A stretch of 64,000 bases of DNA from Larix kaempferi (GCA_027924585.1 BSBM01000606.1:12777501-12841500); one strand, 5' to 3'. Positions 12,301 through 23,300 are shown, numbered from the stretch's first letter. Program-made: numbers and translations. The notes: generated by a model from the sequence alone, not told the origin.

Positions 12301-12604
12301 CTATAACCATGGAGGACCCCCACAAATTCATTGGTCAGGTATTGTCCACGCTTATTTCCTTGAAGAGGCCACTCAAGAAGCCACAACAGGGGAATAAAAT
12401 GTCAAATCAAATTTGCACAAGCACGAGATAGCTCGAAAAGTGACAATCTCTTCGAGAGGAAGGACCATCCCGAGAGAAATTATCCAGTGGGCCTGTTATA
12501 TTCAAGAGGTGGACAGATCAACAAAAGCAGGCGATCCTGTTGAAGGGAACGAGCCAGTAGTAGGAGAGAAACCAAATGAGGCAGCAGAGCCATCTGGGGC
12601 TTAA
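9315..12604 (+). pseudogene. Unidentified long reading frame E with central coiled coils
   Basis: I do not recognise this protein. From ATG 9,315 one frame can be followed to about 12,410 with roughly 13 in-frame stops and no frameshift. A single frame change then gives the last 60 codons (ending NEAAEPSGA). Layout: a basic, acidic-tagged N-terminus (MHRKYSRRKAKLAESDSDVE); a globular part of about 400 residues including KLGWVPVMAHVAMSDTLFNW; a Glu/Gln-rich coiled coil around 10,820-11,130; a linker; and a second coiled coil around 11,480-11,870. There is a Cys pair (FCIYCGN) near 12,095. A splice-acceptor-like CTTTGCAG precedes the ATG. Because a purine tract and an LTR follow at once, I infer a sense-strand 3' accessory gene of an LTR element. 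It could instead be an Ogre-like ORF1 if the LTR call is wrong. Confidence 0.5.
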
Positions 12605-12624
12605 TTTGTCTTATTATAAATTTT

Positions 12625-12645
12625 GAGGAAAGACAGATGGAAATC
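12625..12645 (+). other. Candidate polypurine tract
   Basis: The run GAGGAAAGACAGATGGAAATC is almost all purine and lies directly before TGTTTTTC, the start of the putative LTR. In LTR elements the PPT primes plus-strand synthesis and sits exactly here. It supports placing reading frame E at the 3' end of an element. Confidence 0.5.
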
Positions 12646-13467
12646 TGTTTTTCATATAAATATATTAAAGGACAGCTATAAATGCTTTTTGTCTCTTTAA
12701 GCACTAGATGACAAATTTTTTTTTCCTAGGGTTAGGTTTTTGAGAAGAGACAAAGTTGTAAAATCTATAAATATAGAGATAGATGAGATAGAAATGAATT
12801 TTGGCAGGTGAAAAGACATTTTCTGTCTTGTACGTGAACTAATTTGCTGCATGTATAAGGAATTTGATTTTTGCCTAAAGAAATCCTGGGAGACTGCATT
12901 TTTCCTTAAGAATGTGTTAAATGTTTGCTGGATTATTCCTGTGTCATTTATACATTACTATGAGATCTTTCCTTGCTGTCATGAATTGCTTCTATGTGAT
13001 GAATGTTTTCATAATTTTATGTGCAAAGATGTTTATCTAAAATGAGTAATGGAATGTGTTTATTAAATCAAAGCTATCTTTGATATCTTTTATCTTCTGG
13101 TGGAAATGCATCTTAATGTTTAAATAGCTATATGTGAAATATTTAGATGCTTCTTTCAGTTTATTACTCATATTTACAGTTTGCTCCTTGCAAGGATAGA
13201 TTAGATTTGCTTATACAGCTTTAGATTAATTTTGCTTAATTACCTACATTTAGCTTAGAGCACTTGTATATCATCTTTAAAATAAAACACATAAACGGTG
13301 GATCGGGTTGCAATCGGTACAAAGAATACAAATCTTTAAATATTACACGGTAGTTGGAACCGTTAACCGGACGGATTCCCCACAACAAATGGTGAGCGAT
13401 CTAGTTGGGCTTTCTTATTGGGGAGAATCCCTTGCTGATTTATGCTATGATTTTCGAGGCATCAACA
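12646..13467 (+). repeat. Probable LTR between reading frame E and element D
   Basis: This 822-bp, AT-rich, ORF-poor block runs from TGTTTTTC to GGCATCAACA, giving TGTT...AACA ends like the other LTRs here. A TATAAATA box lies near 12,764. A polypurine tract precedes it and a TGG-type primer site starts 6 bp after it. It therefore looks like the 3' LTR of the element carrying E and the 5' LTR of D at once, as expected for tandem copies sharing an LTR. No second copy lies in the window, so both ends are inferred. Confidence 0.5.
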
Positions 13468-13472
13468 TTTTT

Positions 13473-13491
13473 TGGTGCTAGAAGGAGGGCC
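13473..13491 (+). other. Candidate primer-binding site of element D
   Basis: TGGTGCTAGAAGGAGGGCC begins 6 bp inside the putative LTR and 27 bp before the gag ATG. It starts with TGG, as needed to pair with a tRNA CCA end. Decay of an original TGGCGC by CpG transition is plausible. I cannot name the tRNA. Confidence 0.4.
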
Positions 13492-13499
13492 ATGAGTGC

Positions 13500-16400
13500 A
13501 TGGCTGGAAGAGGAAATAATTTCGTTAGAAGGAATCCCACTGAAGACCCATTTGAAATAGTGATCCCAGATAATCCAAATCTGGAACTGATAAATCAAGA
13601 AGATCCAAATTCTGAGATTAAACAACAAGAAACACTATATGTTGTTCCTTTTGCTGAAGTAGGGAATTTAAGAAGACACACCCGTGCTTTTGTTAGGCAG
13701 CTTGGCGGTTTAAACGCAATTCCCTCACTCCCCAGGAGAATAGCCCCTAGAAGGGAAATGCAATATAACAAGGATTATGTTCTTGTTCAAAACATAGAAG
13801 ATCTGGTAGATTTATCTTTGGAAGAGATAACAGAACCTCTTAGAGAAATTGGACTTGAAAATCCTCCAAATATAGAGGAACCAAATACCGCACGCAATTC
13901 CCCACCTCACACTCCACATAATACTCCACCAATTTCACAACGTGGAGCCATGGCTGTACTGGCATGGAGAGAGAGAGGAGCTTTAAATATAGCTAGGTCG
14001 TTCCATGATCTGCCCAAGAATCCTGAAAAAGGTTTTTCCTAAATATAATCCCGGTAAAGGTATTTCTACAGAAGATCATCTTAAATGTTTTTACTTGGCT
14101 TTAAGTCTTTTAAATGTGCAGCATGAAGATGTAGTATGTAGGATTTTCCCTTACACGTTCGAGCCCGAAGTATCTTCTTGGTACTTTAGTTTGCAGGCTA
14201 GTTCCATATCTAATTGGGTGGACTTCGAGAAATGTTTCATGAAAAAGTATGGAAATCAGAAAATGGTGGCCACACTCATGAAAGAGTTACTATCCATGAG
14301 AATGTGAAAGAAAGAAAAGGTTCAAGAGTTTAATCAAAGATTCACCACATTGTTGAGGAATTTCAGTGATGCAGCTACGCCTGCGGAAGAATCTTTAGTT
14401 GAATATTATACAACGGTTCTTGACCCTCCCATAGCAATGTTCATTAAAAGAACAAAGAAAACTACCTTGATAGAAAATTTTGAAGAAGCTAAGAAGGTAG
14501 AAGAAGAAGCGGACAACATTGCTAAACATGCTTTGGATCTAGAAACAAAACAGGCCACTGCTAAGAAGTCCTTTCTGCTAACTAGAAATAAAGAGGAATC
14601 CTCTACAGATATGGAAAATATGGTAAAAATGATGCAAAAGCTTTCTAATAAGATCATCGACCTAGATAAAGATAAGACAACAAGCACTTCCAGGCAGCCA
14701 TTCAAACCTTTATATAAGAAAAGAGAAGATAATGGACAGCCACTCCCACCTACAAACAATTCGACTGTGCTAAATTTAAATGAAGTAAGCATGGATCATT
14801 TCTATACCTTCCATCAAGAACAACACTTGAAAAAGAGTTGTCCACAATGGATAAACTCAATGAGCCTAGTGATGAACCAAATGCTAGATGCATAGATACC
14901 AGACCATAATGATCATCAAGAGGAACAAATTTTTGAATAGAAAGAGTCTACTCCCGACACAACAATGGTCTTCTGGGATTGGGAACCCGCACAAGAACCT
15001 TCTCTTGAAGACACAACTGATGATTGTCAGACTACAACAATTAATGTCACCACTAGGAGTAACGGCCCCGTGCTTGATCAAACTACCGAGGCAACTAAAT
15101 CCAAGGTTACCAAAGAGATACCTAGAAGGCACATAATGGTCATTCCATCGCAACCTAAGGCAAACCCAGCAGTGACAAAAGAACCAAGTACAACAACACC
15201 TAAACAGCTAATGGTCACTTTGAACAGAGCAAAAAATCAACCTAAAATTTCAAAAGAATGTGATATGGGGTATGATATAATTGAAGACATTAAGAAGGCA
15301 AAAGCCAATGTCTCTATATCTGATATGTGTAGTCTGCCCCAACAAAGAAATAAATTATTAGATGCTTTTGACTCACAAGCTAGCACTTCGGTAGAAAACA
15401 CTGAAGAAAATCCAGAGATAAACGAAGCTAGCATTGGAAGAAAATCAAAGTCGCAGACTTTGCCTTTTCTTCTAACTTTTTAAATTTTCAATCATAATGT
15501 ACAAAATTGTTTGGTAGATTCTGGGGCATCTTCAAATGTCATGTTGCTTTCAATTTGCAAAAATATTAATGGGTATCCAATTCCATCTCCCTATCAGATC
15601 ATATAGTTAGATAGTAGTGTTGTTAAAGTCATTGTAGAGATGAAAGATGTGCTTATTAGGTTTTCAGCAAATCCGAGAGTATGTCAATTTGTGGATATAA
15701 TGGTGGTCTATATACCTGAGGCTTATGGTTTAATTTTAAGCAGGGACTAGTCTACGAAACTTAATGGTTACTTTGCATCAAACTGGTCTCATTTATGGCT
15801 TCCTTATCAGAATAGACAAAACCAGATTAAAATATTGAGAGAACCCCACATTAAACAAAATGTTACTCAGTTAGAAGAAAAAAATGAAGCTGTAGCTTTC
15901 TCGTCTTCAGCATTGGGAAATTATTTCTTAGAGATTGAACCAGGAAATTATCAATCGAAGGATGTTAGTCATGAATTAGATGAACAGTCCGATCTCCTTC
16001 AATTTTATTGGATTAATGATATGGATTGTAATATTGTAGGATTAGTCACTAACGTAGGCGATAGTGTTACTAACTTAGCTAAAACAGAAAATGTTTTTTG
16101 GGTCTTATATTTTGATGGTTCCAAAACCCAAGAAGGATCTAGAGCTGGTTGTGTCCTAATTGATCCTGAAACCAATAAAAACTTCTTATCTTGTAGATTA
16201 GAGTTTGAATACACTAACAATACTGTTGAATACGAAGCTCTAGTTCATGGTTTAAAGAAATCTATCAGTTTAAATGTTAAATATATTAAAGTCTTTGGAG
16301 ATTCGAAGATAGTGGTTAGGCAAGTGAGACTCGATACAATCCACTGCCTCTCACCGCATTTGAAATATTATCAGTCAGAAGTTTGGAATTTGATTTCATG

Positions 16401-17437
16401 TTTTGATGCTTTTAATATTAATTCCATTCCCAGGTTGAGACATGCCGCGACTGACTTGCTAGCTACTTCTGCTTCAAGATTAGTGCCTACTAATAATAAG
16501 TGTTCTATTGAATTAATTTTCAGGCCATTTGTTCCTAATAACATTAAAAATCTCAAGGTGTTTGATGATGATGATCATATCATCATCTTCTTAACAAATG
16601 ACGATGCGTTCCTGGAATCCATAATGGATGAATAGAAACATGATTCATATCTGCAAAGTAAAGATGCTGTCAGGGGATATTTCATTCCCAAGGGAGTATT
16701 AATATCTCTTGAAATTTTATTCAATCTGCATAATAAGTTCAAAAGGCTAGTAAATGCTAAAACTCATAGCTCCTCTATGCAGCATGAAGTAGTAAATATA
16801 GGTACAAAGGCTGAACCAAAATATGTTAATCCTGGCAAATGTTGTTCACCGGGCGAAAGGGATAGGTTCATAAAATTGTTTCGACAATATAACAATGTCT
16901 TTGCATGGACTTATGAGGATCTAAAGACATATGATACTCGCATTATTCAGCACATAATAACAATGAAAACTGGGATTAAACCTATGCAACAACAATTGAG
17001 GAGAATGCATCCGACTATTGAGCCTTTCATACAAAAGGAGTTGAAGAAATTGTTGGATGCAAAGATCATTTTCAGAGTCCATTTAGAATGGGTTTCTAAT
17101 TTAGTTCCCGTCCAGAAGAAATCAAGAGAAATAAGATTGTGTGTGGATTTCCAGAACTTGAACAACGCTTCCAATAAAGAAAACTATCATGTTCCCACAA
17201 TGGAGCAAATATTGCATATGGTATCAGGATCAGAACTCTTCTCTCTACTGGATGGTTTTTCTGGTTACAATCAAGTGCTAGTAGCAAAAGAACACTGGCT
17301 CAAAACTGCTTTTTGTACAAAGTGGGGAATGTTCACCTATCGAAGGATTCCCTTTGGTTTGATAAACGCTGGAGCCACCTTTAAACGAGCAAAGGACATT
17401 GTTTTTCGAGGATTAGGTGGTCATTGTGTTGTAGTTG
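13500..17437 (+). pseudogene. Element D: gypsy gag-protease-RNaseH-RT, truncated by element A
   Basis: Gag starts at ATG 13,500. One frameshift near 14,030 (an A run) moves it to a frame that then stays open, apart from about eight stops, to 17,437. Order: gag with a capsid-like core (FEPEVSSWYFSLQASSISNW, about 14,160-14,220); protease at 15,520-15,760 with LVDSGASS; an archaeal-type RNase H at 16,102-16,475 with YFDGS, VEYEALVHGL, FGDS and ATDLLA, the four acidic residues all present; then RT from about 16,960, with KKSREIRLCVDFQNLN, LDGFSGYNQV and FGLINAGATF. RT stops one step before the YLDD motif because element A is inserted there, at AGTTG (17,433-17,437). The rest lies beyond A, outside the window. 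The RNase H placed between protease and RT sets D apart from A, B and C. Confidence 0.85.
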
Positions 17438-18363
17438 TGTTGGAGAAAACTTCCTATGGCTTGGGGTGGACCACAACAGACAGTTGACTACCAGAAATTA
17501 AATCAATTCTCAAAGCTATGCTATATAAATGACAATGCTAAGATAATGAAAAATATAACCAACCTTGATCCAAACGTTTGATGTAGATCCCTGTTGGAGC
17601 TTTCAACTTGTGCACTTGACCCTGCAAATTAGTCTTGACAACCAATATACAACAAGCGCATGTAATATATAAACGACATTAACATCATCAATAGAAATGG
17701 TCCATGCTATTATAAGTAAATGCAACCCAATGTAATATAAAAAACATTCACAACATTAATGGACGAGAATATGAGTATTTCTATTAATAAATAACAAGAA
17801 GTATAATATGATACGACCTCTTATCGACAACCAATTTGAACCAAGATCTGGGTCTCTCCACTTGTGCCTCCACCACTTCAATACTCCATGGAATGGAAAA
17901 ATCAAACTATGATAGGAGTTTGGAAGGTGAACATAAAGGGTTCACAACTACAAGGATCAATGAGTGTAGACTCAAGATAGGGCAAAAATCCACTAAAGTT
18001 CTCTTGCTCTCTCTTTCTCCTCCCGTCCATATGCCATATGTGATCAATATATAGTCCTCCCAAAGATAAGTGAAAGGACACATCGAGGTGTTTTGGGGTA
18101 AATGGAGGGACAAAGGTCACCCTATGACCGCTTTTTGGGAGTAAAAAGTAATTAACTAGTGGTTTTTACCATTTTACATGCTACCTGCGGGCTGTAGTGA
18201 TGCAACTCATGGGTATGCCCAGTGCAGTGATACAACTAGCGTACGAGGGAAAAAATAGGGAAATAGTGCATCTGAAGGATATAAAGTGGATCTCAGTCAG
18301 TAAAATGGATCTTGCAGGCCAAAGAGTGTTGATGCTCACAAGGTGGAAAATTACATTGTAACA
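17438..18363 (-). repeat. Element A 3' LTR
   Basis: The 926-bp block matches the LTR at 43,044-43,971 in reverse orientation over its whole length. On the minus strand it starts TGTTACAATG and ends CTCCAACA. A TATATATT box lies at 18,046-18,053 in the position also seen in B (43,355-43,362). The left edge breaks element D's RT frame; the 5 bases outside it are AGTTG. Confidence 0.88.
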
Positions 18364-18376
18364 GATGCCCCCTAAT
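18364..18376 (-). other. Element A polypurine tract
   Basis: On the minus strand this reads TAGGGGGCATC directly before the LTR start. The same core is found before the 3' LTRs of B (63,886-63,899) and C (37,506-37,519, AGGGGGCAATC). Confidence 0.8.
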
Positions 18377-20303
18377 GGGTGAGGTTAGAGATTAATGCTA
18401 CGATGGCCAAAATACATTATAAATCTCAGAAGTGGAGTGATGGAGACACAAGTGGAAGGAGCAGCTCATTCGTCATAATATAATAGTATCCCTGAGTACC
18501 AGTCAGTATAGTACAACAATCTGATACAATGGCCATGAATAGGCAGTGCATAGTGATTGCAGCCATGATCCCTCTACTGTAAGATATGGTCTCCTGCTGA
18601 AAAGGAAACAACTGGTGCAAACTAGAGGTACAAACTACTCATCTCTGAGAGGTGATATCTCAGATGTAAAGTCATAATCATAAGTAGCATACTGAATGCC
18701 ACTATCACCTTGGGTTTTCTACACAAGTCTTCGATGGTGCAATTCCCATCAAGTGAATAAAGGAATTGAGGTCAAACCTAATGTGACATCATCTGATTAC
18801 CGTTCAATGGCGTATACTGTTAACAGACGCGAGATAACCCAGCAATAATAAAAATGGGCATCAAGGCACACAGTAGAATCATCAGAGTGCAAATAGATGT
18901 GTTGAAGTCGAACACTAGGATGAATCCATTGATCAGGGGACATTGATGTTTTCCAAAATCTGTCGATGGCGAGAGAACCAGCCACTAATGACTGCAAGCC
19001 TCAAGGTACTCAACCGAAATATAAGACTCAAGTCCCAAAATAAATGGGTTGAAGTCAATGGAACGAGACTCGTTGGAAGGAGGGCATTAAGTCATCCCCC
19101 ATCAACCAACACGAGGTACCAGCTATGCGGAAATATTTGGAAGATCTGAGGTGAAATGGACTGACTAAATAAGGATGGCCGACATGCAATAGTCAAGAAA
19201 TATGAGGAGTGGCCAACTCTAGTTTCAGGACTTCCTTTGAACAAGAGCATGAGAAGATGGATAGACTCAGGTAGCATAGACTCAATATAGACTGTGCGAT
19301 GCAGGAGGCACCACAAAGGGATCCATAATGACAAGAAGCTTAACCAATCGGTGGAGTAAACTGAGCGACAAGTATAGATCCTAAGGTCCAACTATAGTCC
19401 CGACTCATAATGTATGGAGTGGAATGAATGCTCTGTTCAAAGGAAACACAACAACTGCCAACTAGAAGTAGTAACCATAATCTCATCCGAATTTTTGGAA
19501 TATTTGATTTTTTGGTCTTTTTCATATTTGGAAAAGCTTGAAAAAGAATAAAATTGCTTATAGTACAACAAGTGAGGGAATGAGTGTCAAATAGCGAGTA
19601 GACTAGTCCCAAGCATTGGAACATACCTATGATCAATGCAAGGAAGTATGTGTAGGATGTGGACACTCGGGGGGGTGTTCTGTTAAGGTCAAAAGGTCAT
19701 CAAATTGTGAAGGACAAATGGAAGCTCTGCAGGGCTCGAAAGGGAAAAGTGCTCAGGCACCAGGATAATAATTGAGTAAGTGGGAGCCGACACAAGGCTC
19801 AAGCAACAAGCAGGATGATGCAATGCAATCAAAACTTGATATAAATGGGGGAGTCCTTATGGGAGATGGTCAGCATAAGACAAAGTAGAGTATGAATCTT
19901 TATCACAAAGTCATGGCGTAACTACAAAGGACTCCTGATCCTAAGGACAAACAACAACATGGGAACCATAATGCAAAAAGGGGTTCTAACTAGGGTACCC
20001 ATGTTTGGAAAGGCCCTAAGGCCACTTAACGACACTTCTATAACAGTGTGAAGGCTCCGTGTTAGTTAAGAAGCGGGGTCACACCTAGGGTTTCTGAAAA
20101 TGATCAAAATGTCAAATGCATAATGCATGTGAAAATGACATCTAACCTATATGATAGGTGTGAAATATACCTACTGTAGGCGTGAAATGGTCCAAAACAA
20201 CTCTCGCCAAAGAAATCTGGTAAAAAATGCTACTCCAAGACATTATATTAGTCCAAAACAACATTAAAATGGCAGAAACTATAGACAAATGGGTTTTGAA
20301 AAT
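18377..20303 (-). other. Element A 3' non-coding region
   Basis: About 1.9 kb without a supported gene. It is collinear, in reverse orientation, with B at 61,959-63,885 and shares many blocks with it, for example around 18,780-19,000 against 63,230-63,460. Open frames here are broken, differ between the two copies and encode nothing recognisable, so I treat it as the long 3' untranslated part of the element. Confidence 0.7.
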
Positions 20304-20312
20304 TATAAATAG
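20304..20312 (+). promoter_or_regulatory. TATA box of the opposite-strand gene in A
   Basis: TATAAATAG, followed by TAA, lies 399 bp upstream of the opposite-strand gene's ATG. The same TATAAATAGTAA occurs at matching places in B (61,950-61,958, 399 bp upstream) and C (34,883-34,891, 538 bp upstream), although the flanking DNA of C is strongly diverged. This suggests a selected promoter. Confidence 0.6.
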
Positions 20313-20710
20313 TAACAAAAAATTAAAATTTACAATTCATTTTTGTTATTCACCCATTTGGAGTTGTGGTTAGTTTTTACCTGGAAGTTCAACTACTGAT
20401 TATGGGAGCTACGGGTGTCCTTTCATCGAACCGTTAGGAGCAAGTTGGTAGTCTCATCCAAACCTTTCATTTAAATGCTTTTATTTCAATTTTCAGCAGT
20501 TGGATTTTTTATGTGGCCAAGCCCTAAATGGTCACGGTAGTACCCGCGGGCTATAACTATGTGGGTCGCGGGTAGGGAAAGGTATTCACAGTAAACGCAT
20601 GCGTTGACTATGGGTACCTTCCTCTATGAGCAAATTAGCTCTTGGGAATGGCCATGGAGTTGGTTTTTTAAATGTAAATGACTAAACTCTTTGCTTTCTC
20701 TTCCTCCAGG

Positions 20711-21987
20711 ATGGTTTTGGAGTGGAGAGAGAGGGAACATGACCTTGTGGATGAGGTCGTCCGCAATGATTTTCCTACACAGCAAGCGTTACAAGCATGT
20801 GGGCTACACAAATTTTTGAACATAGGGGGTTTAAGGGCCCAAAACCTATTGCTCCGCCGTTTGATATATTACTGGGACATATATGCATAGAACTTCAACC
20901 TAGACGGGAAAATACTCACTTTGGAAGTGGAAGATATCTACTTCATTACTAGTTTGTGCCAGCGAGGTGAACTGACAAGCCTTCGATCTCATTCTGTGGG
21001 TGGTGGGATCACCATCCCTGACTATATAGAATGGCATTGTGTTCCAAATACTCGGGAAGTGGGGAGTCAGGTGCCCATCAGAGCCATAGTCGATCTGAGC
21101 ATGGAGGTTATAGTGGCTACCTTAGTGCGGATTTCTGGTTCAAAATCTCTTCACCAGGCATCCAGGCCAGCAATGTTCTATACATCGTAGTGTATGCAAC
21201 CCATGATATTTTACTGGTGCACAACGTTACTGGGGTCCATGAAGACCCAGTTAATGGATTGCAATCAAGAGGAGGCGAAAAACTTTGGATATGTTAGTAT
21301 CTTATGCAGTTTCTTCTTTGAGTGAGTTTCGGGGCTCAGTCCGAGGGTTGAAGTCCCTCCTCATAGTCTTCGTGACCCAGCCCAGACCCGGTGGGCAGAG
21401 ATCTTGACGCGACAGGGTGGTGGCCGTCAGGCATTACCATACACAGAGGAGTTTTTTCACTGGTGGGACAGATAGGTCATAGATATAGATGACTACCCCT
21501 ATGTAGGGATAGATTTACGCCAGGATCACGACATGCCGCTTCCACCAAATGCAGCATTTGGAGACATGGGTGAGTACTCTTTTTAGGTTTTTTGGTGTAT
21601 TAAATTTTTATGGATTTTTTATTATAAATGTGAATGCAAAAATATTTTTGGGGGTAGTATCACATATTAATGTTTCACTATTTGCTCACAGACAAGTAGC
21701 CAGTAAGACCCCAGGGCTTCCTGAGACATCGTCAATGGGGTAGGGGTGATGAGGCAGTGGGTGGCGTAGCAAAGCATACACTACAGACTCTTCGGACCAA
21801 CTTATCACGGATGGCTAACAAGGTACCACGTATAGAGATAGTGCAACTACCAGAGGATATGCAGCACCATGTGGTGGGGGTACTGGGTAACTGTGTGCGA
21901 CTACTATAGCATATAGCAAATGCAGTTCAGTATTACTATCAGACACATCCTCACAGGGCAGAGGCTAGGCCTCCTTGTAGGGATTAG
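20711..21987 (+). pseudogene. Opposite-strand accessory gene of A, plant-mobile-domain-like, with intron
   Basis: This gene runs against element A's own coding strand. ATG 20,711 follows a splice-acceptor-like CTTCCTCCAG. The first coding exon (20,711-21,569) encodes MVLEWREREHDLVDEV, then LLLRRLIYYWD, then DGKILTLEVEDIYFITSL. That pattern matches the W...H.F...GE..TL.DV..L.GL core of plant mobile domain proteins. A GTGAGT donor at 21,570 and a CTCACAG acceptor ending at 21,691 bound a 122-bp intron. Removing it joins the frames in phase 1 into about 98 further codons (RMANKVPRIEIVQLPEDMQ) up to TAG 21,987. Stops at 20,888 and 21,188, about two more in exon 3, and a frame change near 21,190 make this copy dead. 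Homologues in B and C keep the same structure. Confidence 0.7.
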
Positions 21988-22163
21988 ACATTCGAAAGTC
22001 CCACTTTTGTATCAATATGTATATTTTTTAGGGCTACGAGCTCCATTTTTGTGTTATGACACTACCATTTTGGACATATTATTTATAAAAACTATAGTTC
22101 TTTGGTTCTACTATATGTGTGTATGTACAAATGTATGAATGTATCTTTTATTTGTGTGCTTCA

Positions 22164-22537
22164 TTAAGAATGTGACAAATGCCAATCTAGGACATAATCA
22201 GCATATGCATCAGATATATGATTAAAACTTCTCAGAACATGAATGTATGTAATTGAAACAAAATGTCGTTCCAAGAGTCTTACCCTTAAGAATCTCTGTA
22301 AGAGCGTAGGATCCCTCACACGGTACTGACCATTCAACTGAGACACAACTAGTTGTGAATCCAGGTGGACTTCTAAAGACTGGATACCATGTGAAATAGA
22401 ATCCTGAAGTAGCTCAATCATGGCACTATACTCAACCACATTGTTAGATGTAGGACGAAGACAAGCACCTCCTGAAGACAGAACCAGGTGGTCAGGTGAA
22501 TAAATAACCCAGGAAGCATAAGCGAGCTACTGCGTAT
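22164..22537 (-). pseudogene. Element A second RNase H, 3' part
   Basis: This minus-strand frame encodes the main part of an archaeal-type RNase H: VEYSAMIELL carries the Glu, HLDSQLVV the third acidic residue and ISDAYADY the last Asp. The frame ends at 22,164 (YVLDWHLSHS). The N-terminal part with FADGA lies at 38,263-38,319, because element C is inserted between them. In this family the reading frame sits downstream of integrase as a separate ORF and would supply RNase H activity to the RT. Apart from the insertion, this piece has no internal stop. Confidence 0.85.
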
Positions 22538-23279
22538 TGTTAACACCCAAAAAGTGCTCATTACCTCATCTCCCTCATTACATGACTCATTTGTGCATAT
22601 TTCCTACCATATTTGCCTCCAAAACCTTAAAAACCCATTAAAAAGCCTCCAAAAGAACAAAAAACCATTAAAAAGACTCCAAAAGGCCAAAACCCCCCTT
22701 TTTTCCCCCAAAATAATGTAAATTCCTCCAAAAATAGCAAAAACCCTCTAAAAAGGGAATAAAAAATACAAAAAGAGGAAAAAGAGGGAAAAAAGGAAGC
22801 AAAAACCCTATACAGCTGACCTAAACCATATGGTGCCCAAAACCATGGGTCAGCACTCCACCACTAAAAACCTATAATTAGGTGATGGAGGCTCCCCATT
22901 TTACATACACAGTCATCCATATCCTTACTCTGCCAAAATCACTCCTGAAACCCTAGCTCACCCTTGAGCTACTTTCACACTTGAGTGCCCCTTTGGCCCA
23001 TTTCCAAAACCCTTTGGAGAAGAAGAAAGGAACAACACTGGAGCTTGGAAGCAACCCTCTTCGACTGCTGCAAAGGTTCCACCAAGCTCTACACCCGAGG
23101 TATATTCAATACAAAAATTAATTTTTATAATCTTGTCATTTCTTTTTATGCACATGCTTAGAGTAGTTTACTGTTTTATTTATTGTCTTTTATTTACTAT
23201 TTTCTGAATTGCTACTAAGGAGGCCCTTCTCCTTAGTAGGTGCTCATTTGAACAAGCTAGGGTGAAAACCCTAGCCACA
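22538..23279 (+). repeat. Element C 5' LTR
   Basis: It starts TGTTAACACCC and ends CCTAGCCACA. It matches the 3' LTR along its whole length with roughly 4% differences by eye. The TATA box that reads TATAAATAG in the 3' LTR has changed here to TATAATTAG (22,873-22,881), so promoter strength may be reduced. Confidence 0.93.
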
Positions 23280-23283
23280 GTTT

Positions 23284-23300
23284 TGGCGACTCCCCTAGTG
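23284..23300 (+). other. Element C primer-binding site
   Basis: TGGCGACTCCCCTAGTG begins 4 bp after the LTR. Element B has TGGCGACTCCACTAGGG at 43,978-43,994, 6 bp after its LTR. The shared TGGCGACTCC core in two otherwise diverged leaders marks it as the tRNA-primer site. I cannot name the tRNA; it is not the initiator-Met site used by element X. Confidence 0.65.

Noticed and set aside
18940-19670. Possible protein genes in the A 3' region
   Set aside because: Open frames are short, not conserved in the collinear B region and without motifs.
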